DNA of 64,000 nucleotides from Lewinellaceae bacterium (GCA_024644235.1 JAHELJ010000008.1:1-64000); one strand, 5' to 3'; counted from the first letter of the stretch, positions 8,802-18,083 are shown. The notes: a model not told the origin generated them from the sequence alone. Numbers and translations are program-made.

Positions 8802-10346
8802 ATGATTCGAAGTGTACTCTATTGTTGCCTTGTAATACATCTGGTTGCCTGTAAAAATGCGCCGGGCACGGAAAAACTTCCCAACATCATCTTGATTCTG
8901 GCCGACGATTTAGGATATGGTGAACTGGGTTCTTACGGTCAGAAAAAAATTGAAACACCCCACCTTGATGCCTTGGCTGCTCGCGGCATGCGATTCACTA
9001 ATCACTACGCTGGTTCACCCGTATGTGCACCGAGCAGGTGTGTACTGCTGACGGGTAAACATACCGGACATGCCCACATCCGAGGCAATGACGAATGGGC
9101 AGTCAGAGGCGATGTCTGGAACTATCGAGCTATGTTGGGGGACAGCTCTCTAGAGGGCCAAAGACCTCTTCCCGATGAAGAAATCACTTTGGCCGAATTG
9201 CTAAAGAGTAAATCATATATAAATGGCGCTGTCGGCAAGTGGGGCCTTGGCGCACCTGGTACAGAAGGAGTACCCAATCGTCAGGGGTTTGATTTTTTTT
9301 ACGGCTACAACTGTCAACGGCAGGCACATACCTACTTTCCTCTACATCTCTATCGTAACGATAAAAGGGAGTATTTACAGAATGACACGGTAGCTCCTCA
9401 TACCAAATTAGCAGATGATGCCGACCCCGCTGAACCTGGAAGCTATGCTCCATTCAATCTCAAAGACTATGCACCCGAGCTCATGTTTAATGAAGTCATC
9501 GACTTTGTAAATAAAAACGCGGATACTACTTTTTTCCTGTATTGGGCAACCCCTATCCCACATGTTCCATTGCAGGCCCCCAAGAGATGGATCGAATATT
9601 ATCAAAACCTATTTGGCCCGGAAGATCCGTACCTGGGTGAAGATGGTTATTTCCCCCATCAATCCCCTCGGGCTGCTTACGCTGCCATGATCTCTTATTT
9701 GGATGAAAACATTGGAAAACTGGTCTCGACACTGGAACAGAAAAACATACTGGAAAACACATTAATCCTTTTTAGTTCGGATAATGGCCCCTCATTCAAT
9801 GGCGGCACTGACTCACCCTGGTTTCAGAGTGCCGGACCCTTCCGATCAGAAAGAGGAAGGGGAAAAGGGTCGGTCTATGAAGGGGGTATCAGGGTACCAT
9901 TGATCATCTCATGGCCAGAAAAAATACCGGCAGGCACAGTGAGTAATCATGTTTCAGCCTCTTGGGACATATTACCAACGCTGTGTGAAATTACTGGTTG
10001 TCAGATACTGGCAAACAGTGATGGCATCTCGATGTTGCCAACGCTAATAAGTGAGAATGGTCAACAGAAACACCACTATTTGTACTGGGAGTTCCCAAGC
10101 TACGGCGGACAACGTGCGGTAAGACTCGGAAAATGGAAAGGAGTCAACCGTAATCTATTTGATGGATCTTTGGATGTGGAAGTCTATAATTTAGAGACGG
10201 ATTCCGTTGAATCCGTAAATGTCGCACTTCAGAATACGGAAATTGTAGACTCCATAAATCGCATTTTTACCCAAGCTCGCAAGCCGGCTGTTATCGAAAG
10301 ATTTCATTTCGCCATCTTGGGTGATTCTGCAGTGGCAAATCAATAA
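8802..10346 (+). CDS. S1-family sulfatase (arylsulfatase-like) lipoprotein
   Basis: A 514-residue formylglycine-dependent sulfatase that removes sulfate esters from sugars or aryl compounds. The N-terminal metal site is seen as ILILADDLGYGELGSYG, and the formylglycine motif is CAPSRCVLLTG with the modified Cys at residue 75. Later motifs are GKWGLG, LYWATPIPHVPLQAP and FSSDNGPS, with KWKGV near the C-terminus, all as in family S1. The ATG at 8802 starts a lipoprotein signal ending LVAC; an upstream ATG at 8733 is rejected because it would place 23 residues before this signal. The AGE-family gene follows after 6 bases, so the two are probably cotranscribed. No sulfatase-maturing enzyme is in the window. 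The substrate is unknown but a sulfated polysaccharide is likely. Confidence 0.93.
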   Translation: MIRSVLYCCLVIHLVACKNAPGTEKLPNIILILADDLGYGELGSYGQKKIETPHLDALAARGMRFTNHYAGSPVCAPSRCVLLTGKHTGHAHIRGNDEWAVRGDVWNYRAMLGDSSLEGQRPLPDEEITLAELLKSKSYINGAVGKWGLGAPGTEGVPNRQGFDFFYGYNCQRQAHTYFPLHLYRNDKREYLQNDTVAPHTKLADDADPAEPGSYAPFNLKDYAPELMFNEVIDFVNKNADTTFFLYWATPIPHVPLQAPKRWIEYYQNLFGPEDPYLGEDGYFPHQSPRAAYAAMISYLDENIGKLVSTLEQKNILENTLILFSSDNGPSFNGGTDSPWFQSAGPFRSERGRGKGSVYEGGIRVPLIISWPEKIPAGTVSNHVSASWDILPTLCEITGCQILANSDGISMLPTLISENGQQKHHYLYWEFPSYGGQRAVRLGKWKGVNRNLFDGSLDVEVYNLETDSVESVNVALQNTEIVDSINRIFTQARKPAVIERFHFAILGDSAVANQ

Positions 10347-10352
10347 ATTAAT

Positions 10353-11726
10353 ATGATGAGGTCAAATCTCTTGAGTGGCACACTGTACCTGCTTTTCGCA
10401 TTATTAGTGATTAGCGGTTGTTCCGGTCCTGTTTCTACACCCCGGGAGGTGATCAGCGATGAGGTCGAAACAGAATTAAACAACTTGCTAGAGGCCTGGT
10501 ACCCCCTCATTGTTGACTCCCTCAACGGAGGATACTGGACCAATCTCGAGTACGATTGGACCATCTCTCCTGATCAGGTGAAGATGCTGGTGACACAGGC
10601 AAGAGGCCTCTGGACCTCTGCCAGGGCAGCTGAGATATTTCCTGAAAACCAGATCCTTCGTGAAGCTGCAGATCATGGGTTCAACTTCCTGACCAATCAG
10701 ATGTGGGACACAGTTCACGGCGGCTTCCACCAGTACGTTCGCCTTCCATATGATACTGTGCAATACCCAGCACACAAAATGATTTATGGCAATGCCTTCG
10801 CTCTATACGCACTATCACAATACGCCAAGATAAACCCGGCTCAGCATGTTGTTGATTGGGTGAAAAGAACATTCGATTGGATGGAGAGGACTGCTCACGA
10901 TCCCGAGCTCGGAGGCTATTTCAATCTTATCACACCTGATTCCAAAACCTTCAAATCTCCCGACTTTGATGCCAATGCTCTCTCTGATGCCGGGTGGGGA
11001 CGACCATCCTGGAAAGATCAAAATAGCAGTATACACTTGCTGGAAGCATTGACCACCACTATTCAGGTCTATAAAGATGCCCTAGTAAGAGAGCGACTAT
11101 CTGAAATGCTGATTTTGGTCCGCGACACTATGGTACGATCTTCTGGTTCACTCCATCTCTACTTCGAAACTGATTGGAAACCTATTTCACACGCTGACTC
11201 TTCCCGGTCATTTATTTTGGAAAACCAAAATCTCGATCATATATCTTTTGGACATGATATTGAAACTGCATATCTGCTCATCGATGCTTCCAGAATGCTC
11301 CATGGCTCTCCCGATGAAAAGACAATGAGGGTTGCTAAGCAGATGGTAGATCATACACTACAACATGGGTTCGAACCAGATTTTAGAGGCATGTTCGACC
11401 GGGGCTATTTGTTCAAAGGTACTGACAGCATTGAGGTAATCAATAGAGAACGTATTTGGTGGGCAGAAGCCGAGGCCTGGCACACACTGATCTTGATGAG
11501 CAATCTTTATGAGGAAGAAACTATCTATGAGACTGCGGCCCAAAATATGTGGGAGTACATCAGCACATACCAAATTGATCAAATCCATGGAGGATGGTAT
11601 GCAAAAGGAATCGATCTGAATCCAGAATCTCAGTCGGCCCGGAAGGGACATCAATGGAAAGGTTGCTATCATGACGGTCGTTCTCTATTGCAAGTCTATT
11701 TATATCATCAGGGAAAAGGATTGTAA
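10353..11726 (+). CDS. AGE-family epimerase/isomerase-like lipoprotein
   Basis: A 457-residue (alpha/alpha)6-barrel protein of the N-acylglucosamine 2-epimerase/cellobiose 2-epimerase family, which interconverts sugar epimers. Repeating Gly-rich corners typical of the family are visible: NGGYWTNL, HGGFHQY, LGGYFNL, HGGWYAKG and a late KGHQWKGCYHDGRSL. Catalytic His residues expected in this family are plausible at SFGHDIETAYLL and in WKGCYHDGR. The N-terminus has a lipobox (LLVISGC), so the enzyme is predicted to be a lipoprotein, unlike most family members, which are cytoplasmic. It starts 6 bases after the sulfatase stop, suggesting an operon acting on desulfated sugars at the cell envelope (inference). 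Confidence 0.85.
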   Translation: MMRSNLLSGTLYLLFALLVISGCSGPVSTPREVISDEVETELNNLLEAWYPLIVDSLNGGYWTNLEYDWTISPDQVKMLVTQARGLWTSARAAEIFPENQILREAADHGFNFLTNQMWDTVHGGFHQYVRLPYDTVQYPAHKMIYGNAFALYALSQYAKINPAQHVVDWVKRTFDWMERTAHDPELGGYFNLITPDSKTFKSPDFDANALSDAGWGRPSWKDQNSSIHLLEALTTTIQVYKDALVRERLSEMLILVRDTMVRSSGSLHLYFETDWKPISHADSSRSFILENQNLDHISFGHDIETAYLLIDASRMLHGSPDEKTMRVAKQMVDHTLQHGFEPDFRGMFDRGYLFKGTDSIEVINRERIWWAEAEAWHTLILMSNLYEEETIYETAAQNMWEYISTYQIDQIHGGWYAKGIDLNPESQSARKGHQWKGCYHDGRSLLQVYLYHQGKGL

Positions 11727-11728
11727 GT

Positions 11729-12418
11729 ATGAGAGCTTCATGCACACTCCTGCTGACTCATAATGGTAACCGGTTTCCAGTGTTCCAGGGATGAGCTGCC
11801 AGAGCCTCCCGATCATGTCAGACTGATCAAGAATAGAACTTTCAAGTTAGATCCAGGCAATATCGATCTATTGCCATATGACTCAGCCCACTATGTGAAC
11901 TTTCGCAATTCGCCTGGAGATGAGATCAGACTAGTGGTAAAAACTCGGAGCCCACTATCGTTGATGATCAATAGGTTGAGTACAATGTAAAAGCAACCGG
12001 AGATACCATCACCACTCGCTACCTCTTTACTATGCAGGATAAGTCAATCGTCATCAACAATACAAGATTTCATTAGCAATTTCATTTGGAGCATTATACC
12101 CATGTCAACCAGCAGCGTCCGGAAAATGGTGAAGCAACTGACGTACTTCGGATTTCGTTTTCAAACAATAACAATGGGCTCTCCTACACCTCGAATCTGG
12201 TTTTCCGGGATGCAATCGCAGAAGAAGTGAACTTTGTGGCCGATTTGTATGATTTAACAATGCTTGACAAAGTCAAGTTTGGTGAACATGAGTACGTGGA
12301 TGTGATCTTGAGCAAGAAAGATCGATCTGGGGTAGAGCTCTATTTTTCTAATGAAATAGGGATTATCGCTTTTCGAGACGAGGCCGATACCCTTTGGTTT
12401 CTGGATGAAATCCATTAA
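11729..12418 (+). pseudogene. Decayed lipoprotein gene with two frameshifts and two in-frame stops
   Basis: An ATG 3 bases after the AGE gene opens MRASCTLLLTH. To continue into the lipobox-like VTGFQC and the next ~75 codons (11763-11990) the frame must shift once. It must shift back near 11945 to read on through VEYNVKATGDTITTRYLFTMQ and KSIVINNTRF to NEIGIIAFRDEADTLWFLDEIH at 12418. In that frame TAG codons interrupt after TIVDDQ (near 11970) and after NTRFH (near 12070). Four lesions in about 690 bases argue for a decayed gene rather than a sequencing slip. The intact ancestor would be a small lipoprotein of about 225 residues in the sulfatase operon; its family is not recognised. Confidence 0.65.
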
Positions 12419-12456
12419 GTAATAAAAAATCCACTTGACCAAATCATGAGATCTAC

Positions 12457-12615
12457 TTACTCAATGGTAGCATGCCTGGCTTCCTGAACCTGAATACAGG
12501 TTGGACATCTATCTGCATCAAGAAAACCATAGCGTTGTAGAATCACTAACACTTCAGCATTGTCCCTGGCCTGAAGCATTTCAAGAGCCAGTTTTCTTCG
12601 GTCAAAATTTTTCAT
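12457..12615 (-). CDS. Small hypothetical protein with a CxxC pair
   Basis: A 52-residue ORF from ATG 12615 to TAA at 12457, too short for most gene finders. The sequence begins MKNFDRRKLALEMLQARDNA and ends DADRCPTCIQVQEARHATIE. It appears to be one helical segment followed by a CPTC pair that could bind metal. The regular amphipathic pattern and lack of rare features make it look coding, but no family is recognised. It sits between the decayed lipoprotein gene and the Kazal gene, facing away from the latter. Confidence 0.4.
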   Translation of the reverse strand: MKNFDRRKLALEMLQARDNAEVLVILQRYGFLDADRCPTCIQVQEARHATIE

Positions 12616-12753
12616 TTTACTATGTCGTAGCATAATTTAAGTTGTCACCTGGGAAGTATCAATGATCAAGATCATCGGTAGGAAGTCAAAACGAGAAATC
12701 TTCACCTGCTACTATTGATCGATGTAGATAAAGCACTTAAATTATCCCTAAAA

Positions 12754-14022
12754 ATGCAGAACAAGATTTTCAGCTTTTTACTGGTGTGCGGCGTTCTATT
12801 TCAAGTCTATGAAGTAGCAGCTCAAGATCTCTGTATCGATCCTACATTGATAGACACCAGTGCGGTATGCATCACTCTTTATGCCCCGGTCTGCGGCTGT
12901 GACGGTGTCACATATTCCAATGCCTGCCAAGCTGAAAATTTTGGAGGCATCGGTGAATATGTAGATGGAGAATGTCAAACATCTTCATGCCAGGATTCTT
13001 CCCTGATCAACGAGTTAATTCTCTGCTCTCAAGTAGTTGATCCGGTATGTGGCTGTGATGGAGAAACGTATGTCAATGAATGCATTGCCCAGTACCGCCA
13101 TGGCATCACCAGCTGGACAAAAGGAGCCTGTGCTGGTAATTTCTGTGTCGATTCCAGTCAATTCGACACATCTGTGATCTGCCCGACTATCTACGACCCG
13201 GTCTGCGGTTGTGATGGAATCACTTATGGCAATGATTGTGAAGCCCTTCGTAATGGTGTCACAAGTTGGTCAAAAGGCGCATGTGGTGATGAGATTTGTC
13301 AGGATTCCAATTTGATCAACTCGCTAATTATTTGTTCTACAATATACGATCCGGTTTGTGGCTGCGACGGGATCACCTACTCCAATGAGTGTGAAGCTCA
13401 GTATCGGCATGGCATCAGTCAGTACACTCATGGACCATGTATCGAACTCGGCTGCGTTGATTCCAGCAGCATTGACACCAGCGCCATTTGTACAGAGGAG
13501 TACGACCCTGTCTGTGGCTGTGATGGGGTAACCTATTCTAATGCGTGTGTTGCATCGACCCAAAATGGTGTGACAGAATGGATCGAGGGGGAATGTGCTC
13601 AAAGCACATGCATTGATTCCAATGTGATCAACACCCTAATCCTGTGTGCGGATATCTATGATCCCGTCTGTGGCTGTGATGAACAAACTCATCCAAACGA
13701 GTGTGTCGCAAAATATCATCATGGTGTGACAGTGTGGACGGAAGGAGAGTGTACGACCACGAGTTCTTTTCAAGAAAACAAATACAGGATAAGATTATTT
13801 CCGAATCCGGCAGACAAGTTGGTACAAATTCACTTTGACCCAAAGTTGTCCTTCATTTCGTATGAATTCATCTCCTCACAAGGTCAAATATTGATTGAGA
13901 AGAAGCTAGGGAATGATCAAAGAGAGGTTGGGATAAATATTGAAAACTTTCCAACTGGCACCTATTGGATCCGTCTACGAGGAAGTGCATCAGTGAAAGT
14001 CCTTTCAGTCCTTAAACTTTAG
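12754..14022 (+). CDS. Secreted six-domain Kazal-type protease inhibitor with T9SS sorting domain
   Basis: A 422-residue secreted protein. The ATG at 12754 begins a signal peptide (MQNKIFSFLLVCGVLFQVY...AQ). Residues about 25-335 contain six tandem Kazal-like domains of roughly 50 residues, each with the core PVCGCDGxTYxNxCxA and a closing TxGxC. The last domain is degenerate (PVCGCDEQTHPNEC). Kazal domains are classical serine-protease inhibitors; the inhibitory P1 residue cannot be assigned confidently here. The C-terminal ~75 residues are a T9SS type A sorting domain (RIRLFPNPADKLVQIHF to GTYWIRLRG), so the protein should be secreted and surface attached. The TTG at 12715 is rejected in favour of the ATG before the signal peptide. 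It appears to be a single-gene unit. Confidence 0.92.
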   Translation: MQNKIFSFLLVCGVLFQVYEVAAQDLCIDPTLIDTSAVCITLYAPVCGCDGVTYSNACQAENFGGIGEYVDGECQTSSCQDSSLINELILCSQVVDPVCGCDGETYVNECIAQYRHGITSWTKGACAGNFCVDSSQFDTSVICPTIYDPVCGCDGITYGNDCEALRNGVTSWSKGACGDEICQDSNLINSLIICSTIYDPVCGCDGITYSNECEAQYRHGISQYTHGPCIELGCVDSSSIDTSAICTEEYDPVCGCDGVTYSNACVASTQNGVTEWIEGECAQSTCIDSNVINTLILCADIYDPVCGCDEQTHPNECVAKYHHGVTVWTEGECTTTSSFQENKYRIRLFPNPADKLVQIHFDPKLSFISYEFISSQGQILIEKKLGNDQREVGINIENFPTGTYWIRLRGSASVKVLSVLKL

Positions 14023-14848
14023 CACAGAAAAGGGTCTCTTTATTGACAAAATACCTTTGCGAAGAACTGGGGAGTCCTTCTATTTCTAAAAGAGAACCCA
14101 AGGCATATTGAGCAGTCCACAAAACTGGCAAAGGGCAGGTGGATCATCCGTGTTTGATTTCTTTACCTAGTACGAAGATGATTAGATTGTAAGTGAAAGA
14201 CGAAATTGAAATGTAATATGCTGTGGTTAACTCTCGATAAAGCTGTGAATTGTTCAATTTATGATGTAGGCAGCTTCATTTCAGCAGTGAATGGTAAAAT
14301 CTCTCTCCCGCCAAAAGCGACCATTAAATTTTCTTGAGAGAATCTATGTGGAAGGCATGGCATCAGAATTTGGATAACTCTCAAAACACGGTCAGTTTCT
14401 GACCAATTTATTGAAAATTCAACCCACAATTACCCCTCAAAATTTGTAAATTGGTAAAACCAATTGTTCTACCCAATTTCTGTTCGCACCTCCGGATTTC
14501 TTTACTAAGGCAGCGTATAGTACCGCCAGGTAAGTTTTTAGAAAGGAGTTTCGAAATTTCATAGCCGGAGAAAAAAAAGGCAACCCTTTGGTTGCCTCAT
14601 CTTAACAAAGTACGAAAAAGCTCTCCTTAGAAACTTTTCAGTCCCAAGATAATGGCCAGATGGTGTTCATGCTATGAAAAAGCTCCAGGGTGATTCAGGT
14701 TTGATTCCAACCTGGATTTCTATGCTGCGATCGCAATGAACGAGCAGTGTAATACCCGGATTTAAGAGAATACGGCATTGGTCGGCTTTTATAGATCAAT
14801 AGTCGACAGAGGTAACTGATTAATCCTAAATGCAAAAGTTCTTAATAA
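14023..14848. other. Gene-less stretch with a possible gene remnant
   Basis: No intact gene is visible over 826 bases. On the minus strand a short run reading SNLNHPGAFS, stop, HEHHLAIILGLKSF and then stop (about 14720-14627) looks like the decayed C-terminus of an outer-membrane-type protein ending in Phe, just before the terminator at 14579. The part from 14023 to 14570 shows nothing recognisable. Confidence 0.3.
14571..14596 (-). terminator. Rho-independent terminator, minus strand
   Basis: A GGCAACC / GGTTGCC stem at 14579-14596 with a 4-base loop is followed on the minus strand by a run of eight T (14571-14578). This is a textbook intrinsic terminator for leftward transcription, yet no intact minus-strand gene lies to its right before the plus-strand kinase gene. 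Confidence 0.75.
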
Positions 14849-16030
14849 GTGAAAACAGTTGAATCGATATCCAAAGCAATCCCAATACCCATGCCATCGC
14901 AAACCGTGAAGAAAGAAACAACCTTCACGGAGATTCACCTAATTGCCTTGGCAGCGTTATTCTGGACCATATTGCAAATCATTACATTTTTCAAGAATGT
15001 ACTTATTTATCAGATGTACGATGAACCGATAAAATTCAAGTTGCTAATTCTCACACGGCTTGTTTCATGGCTTACAGCATTTGTATTCATCGTACTTATT
15101 ATGAAAACAACTAGGAAATGGCTTGAAAGACCCTACTCCTGGCGCCGACTGGTGGCCCTCCATTTGGTGCAGGCATTGGTGATGTCTTTCAGTATGTATG
15201 CCCTGGCTTACCTGACGATGGTTGGCATTCAACTGGTCGACTACTCCAGCACCTCCTTGATTAAATGGTACGTCATGGAGATGGATCGATTATTCCTCAT
15301 CTACCTGTTGTTTTGTGCAATGGCACATGCCTATTATTACTATCGAACCCGCGATCCAAATGATGAGTTATCCAAAATGATCCGGTCACTTCAGCTCCAT
15401 AAACATAAAGTCCTATTCAATCGACTGGAGTCTCACTTGCTTTTTAATCTGCTGCAGAGTTTGTCGACATTAATCGAAGAAAGTAGGCATGCGGCACAGG
15501 ATTTCGTAATTCAAATAAGTGAATTTCTGAGGTATCACTTCAAGGAGGCAAAATCACTTTCGCATGAGGTACATGATGAGTTAAAATACCTGGCGAAATA
15601 TATTCAACTCATGCAGGGTCAATCTGGTACTGCCATCCGATATAATGTACATGTTCCGGAAGAAATTCAAACTGCAAAGATCCCAACAGGTCTATTACAA
15701 CCCTTTGTAGAAAACGCGATTAAATATGGTAAAGCATCTTCCAATGGAACTACGGACATCGATCTTCGTATGGAGCAGAAGAATGATATGATCACTATCA
15801 TCATATCCAATCCTGCCGATCTCACCAAGACAAAAACCAATTCAACAAAGGAAGGCTGGAGCTTGGTAGCAGAAAGACTAAGATTATGTTATGGCTCTAG
15901 ACATCATCTGAGCAGAAAGCAATCCACACACTTTTTTACAGTAGAAATCTGTATTCCAAATTCGAACAAAACAAGCAATAAGTGGGGAACCAACCAATCC
16001 GTACAATTATCGTCGACGACGAGTCCTTAG
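14849..16030 (+). CDS. LytS/YehU-type sensor histidine kinase
   Basis: A 393-residue membrane kinase of the PF06580 family that would phosphorylate the LytTR regulator encoded next. Four hydrophobic segments occupy about residues 30-175. The phospho-acceptor box is RLESHLLFNLLQSL, where the usual motif is QxxPHFLFN; the His and the FN are kept but Pro is replaced by Ser. The ATP-binding N-box is LLQPFVENAIKYG. The C-terminal G-box is weak (KEGWSLVAERLRLCYG instead of GxGLxNxxxRL). The start is a GTG at 14849, with an alternative ATG at 14891. The 3' end overlaps the regulator gene by 49 bases, so the pair is cotranscribed. The signal sensed is unknown. Confidence 0.85.
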   Translation: MKTVESISKAIPIPMPSQTVKKETTFTEIHLIALAALFWTILQIITFFKNVLIYQMYDEPIKFKLLILTRLVSWLTAFVFIVLIMKTTRKWLERPYSWRRLVALHLVQALVMSFSMYALAYLTMVGIQLVDYSSTSLIKWYVMEMDRLFLIYLLFCAMAHAYYYYRTRDPNDELSKMIRSLQLHKHKVLFNRLESHLLFNLLQSLSTLIEESRHAAQDFVIQISEFLRYHFKEAKSLSHEVHDELKYLAKYIQLMQGQSGTAIRYNVHVPEEIQTAKIPTGLLQPFVENAIKYGKASSNGTTDIDLRMEQKNDMITIIISNPADLTKTKTNSTKEGWSLVAERLRLCYGSRHHLSRKQSTHFFTVEICIPNSNKTSNKWGTNQSVQLSSTTSP

Positions 16031-16773
16031 CCCGGAAGAGGATTATTCAGGTTTTAAATAAAACCTCCGAATTTGAAATCCTCGCTGAGTGCAGCTCAGG
16101 TGAAGAGGCACTGCAAAAAATTCACAAACTCAATCCTGATCTAATATTTCTTGACATCGAGTTGGGAGACATGGATGGATTCACTCTTCTTGAAAATATT
16201 CATTTACCCAGAACCCCCTTTGTTGTTTTTATTACCGCCCATGAACATTTTGCCCAGAAGGCCTTTGACGTACTGGCATTCGACTACCTGCTAAAACCCT
16301 TCGAAGAATCCAGACTTAGCAAGACGCTTCTGCGCGTAAAACATGCATACAAGAAAGACGAATCTTCAGGCATGGGTGATAAAATAAATGCTCTGTTCAG
16401 ATATATTCAAAATGTCGATGATCTTGAATTTAAACAACAGGAAGGAATCAGATTTTTTCCTGTTAAACAATCCGGAAAAATTCACCTCATTAAAATTGAG
16501 GATATCATGTACATCGAAGCCTCCGGATATTATGTAGATATTGTCACGGGGACAAAAAAATATCTGGTCAGGGTGTCCATGACCGGTATGTTGGAAAAAT
16601 TAAATAATAAAAATTTTATTCGCATTCACCGGTCCGTAATTATTCATTTGTTATACGTCAAGGAAATTCAAAAATTAGGACAAAATGACTATTCGGTTGT
16701 GATGAAAAATGATCAGTCATTTAAAATCAGTAAATCTTATAAGAATGAGGTTTTTCAGAGATTGGAATTGTGA
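15982..16773 (+). CDS. LytTR-family response regulator
   Basis: A 263-residue response regulator. The receiver domain (about residues 5-120) has the acidic pair VDDES, the phospho-acceptor Asp in LIFLDIELGD, the Thr in FITAHE and the Lys in YLLKPFE. The LytTR DNA-binding domain (about 155-260) shows IMYIEASGYYVDIVT, FIRIHRSVIIHL and KISKSYK. It starts with GTG inside the kinase gene, and this long overlap indicates translational coupling. It is the partner of the preceding kinase; target genes are unknown. Confidence 0.92.
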   Translation: MGNQPIRTIIVDDESLARKRIIQVLNKTSEFEILAECSSGEEALQKIHKLNPDLIFLDIELGDMDGFTLLENIHLPRTPFVVFITAHEHFAQKAFDVLAFDYLLKPFEESRLSKTLLRVKHAYKKDESSGMGDKINALFRYIQNVDDLEFKQQEGIRFFPVKQSGKIHLIKIEDIMYIEASGYYVDIVTGTKKYLVRVSMTGMLEKLNNKNFIRIHRSVIIHLLYVKEIQKLGQNDYSVVMKNDQSFKISKSYKNEVFQRLEL

Positions 16774-16808
16774 GAAGATCTAGAACCAAAAAATACATTT
16801 AGGAAGAA

Positions 16809-17441
16809 TTACTTCTGATACAGGTGATACTCCCATTCTCGCCACTTGTTGATCTCTCGATTCTGGAATCCCAAAGTTTCCAGCAGATATTCTATTTCTC
16901 CGATGGGATGAATATAAGTTGGAAAATGATCACCTCTCAACTGCCGCCATTTTGTATCCAAATATTCTCCGACTTTCACCCACCACTCATCTCTTGGCAG
17001 ACTAAAGGCAATCCAGCGGGTGGAAAGATCTGCCACTGTGTGGATTAATGGTTCCCAGTCCGGGTAGCAGCAGATCACTTTATCCATTACCACCAATTCG
17101 GCATTTCTTAATTGTGATCTAAGTTCTACGCAATCCCCTGCATGAGTAGAAATATGGTCCAGCTGTCTTCGGTTTGCTTCCTGCCTGAAGGCATCAAGAT
17201 AAGCGGAGGAAATATCCACCAGCGATGCTGATTCTGCTCCCCGCTTCAAGAGCTCAAAAGTGATCGACCCTACCCCACTGCCGATATCCAACACATGACC
17301 ACCTTGCAAGTTTAGATTCTGAATCAAGCGAAACAGGGGGCGGGAATTCCTCTTCACTCCATTCTGAAGATAGTCTGACAAATCGGCCGCCGCTTGAGCC
17401 GAGTCGAACTTGGTGTGATATAGATCTGAGCAACATTTCAT
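16809..17441 (-). CDS. Class I SAM-dependent methyltransferase
   Basis: A 210-residue cytoplasmic methyltransferase. The SAM-binding motif I is VLDIGSGVGSITFELLKRG at about residue 50, followed by the acidic motif LVDISSAYL and a motif III-like LVVMDKVICCYPDW. The last feature recalls Mg-protoporphyrin O-methyltransferase-like proteins, but no tetrapyrrole genes are nearby, so the substrate is left open. It is convergent with the LytTR gene and upstream, on the same strand, of nothing obviously related. The ATG at 17441 is well placed. Confidence 0.8.
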   Translation of the reverse strand: MKCCSDLYHTKFDSAQAAADLSDYLQNGVKRNSRPLFRLIQNLNLQGGHVLDIGSGVGSITFELLKRGAESASLVDISSAYLDAFRQEANRRQLDHISTHAGDCVELRSQLRNAELVVMDKVICCYPDWEPLIHTVADLSTRWIAFSLPRDEWWVKVGEYLDTKWRQLRGDHFPTYIHPIGEIEYLLETLGFQNREINKWREWEYHLYQK

Positions 17442-17474
17442 GATCGGAATTTAGACCCGAGAAAGATCACCACC

Positions 17475-18083
17475 TCAAAACGGCACTGCCAAATACTCCA
17501 CCATCTCACCCTTCACGGGAGGCTGGGCATTCATAAAGCCTGCGGGAACGCTGTGGAAATCTCCACAATCCGACATGCAGTCGACAACGTCGAAGTGGAG
17601 GAGTGGCTCACGAACAAACCCGGTGTCGCCACTGAGGGCGATGGTGTCACCTCGAAGCACTTCCTGACCTAACTCCACCAGCACTCCATCCTGCTTGAGA
17701 TGGAGGTAACGGCCGAAGGTGCCATTGAAGTGAGCGATGATCAGGATGTTGTGCCGGTTGACGGTACGGTCACCATCTACTACACCTTCTTCAAACATGA
17801 ACACATTACCGTCCTGGGCAGCAGTGACTACGCTACCTATTGGCATCGCGAAATCGAAGGCGTATCGGATATTGTTGATGTGATCCTGAGATCCACAATT
17901 CCCCTGAACGAGGGTGTAAGCCTCACCTATCGGATAGGGCAAGAGATAGTCCAGATCAACCGGAGATTCACAGCCGAGATCCTGCACCACCCTCGGCTCA
18001 GCCGAATCATCGTCTGAACATCCATACTGGGCCCATGTGATCAGAAGACAAAAGGTGATTAACCATCGTGGAAAATTGATCAT
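17475..18083 (-). CDS. M23-like (LytM-fold) lipoprotein, probably inactive
   Basis: A 202-residue predicted lipoprotein: the ATG at 18083 begins a signal (MINFPRWLITFCLLI) with a Cys at YGCSDDD; the upstream ATG at 18149 is disfavoured. The remainder resembles the M23/LytM peptidoglycan endopeptidase fold: RYAFDFAMPIGSVVTAAQDG, FGRYLHLKQDG, ALSGDTG and LLHFDVV. Active enzymes have HxxxD and HxH zinc ligands. Here the first His is Arg (RYAFD) and the HxH is LLH, so two expected ligands are missing. It may be a non-catalytic envelope protein or may use different ligands. It is divergent from the small lipoprotein gene at 18237. Confidence 0.7.
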   Translation of the reverse strand: MINFPRWLITFCLLITWAQYGCSDDDSAEPRVVQDLGCESPVDLDYLLPYPIGEAYTLVQGNCGSQDHINNIRYAFDFAMPIGSVVTAAQDGNVFMFEEGVVDGDRTVNRHNILIIAHFNGTFGRYLHLKQDGVLVELGQEVLRGDTIALSGDTGFVREPLLHFDVVDCMSDCGDFHSVPAGFMNAQPPVKGEMVEYLAVPF

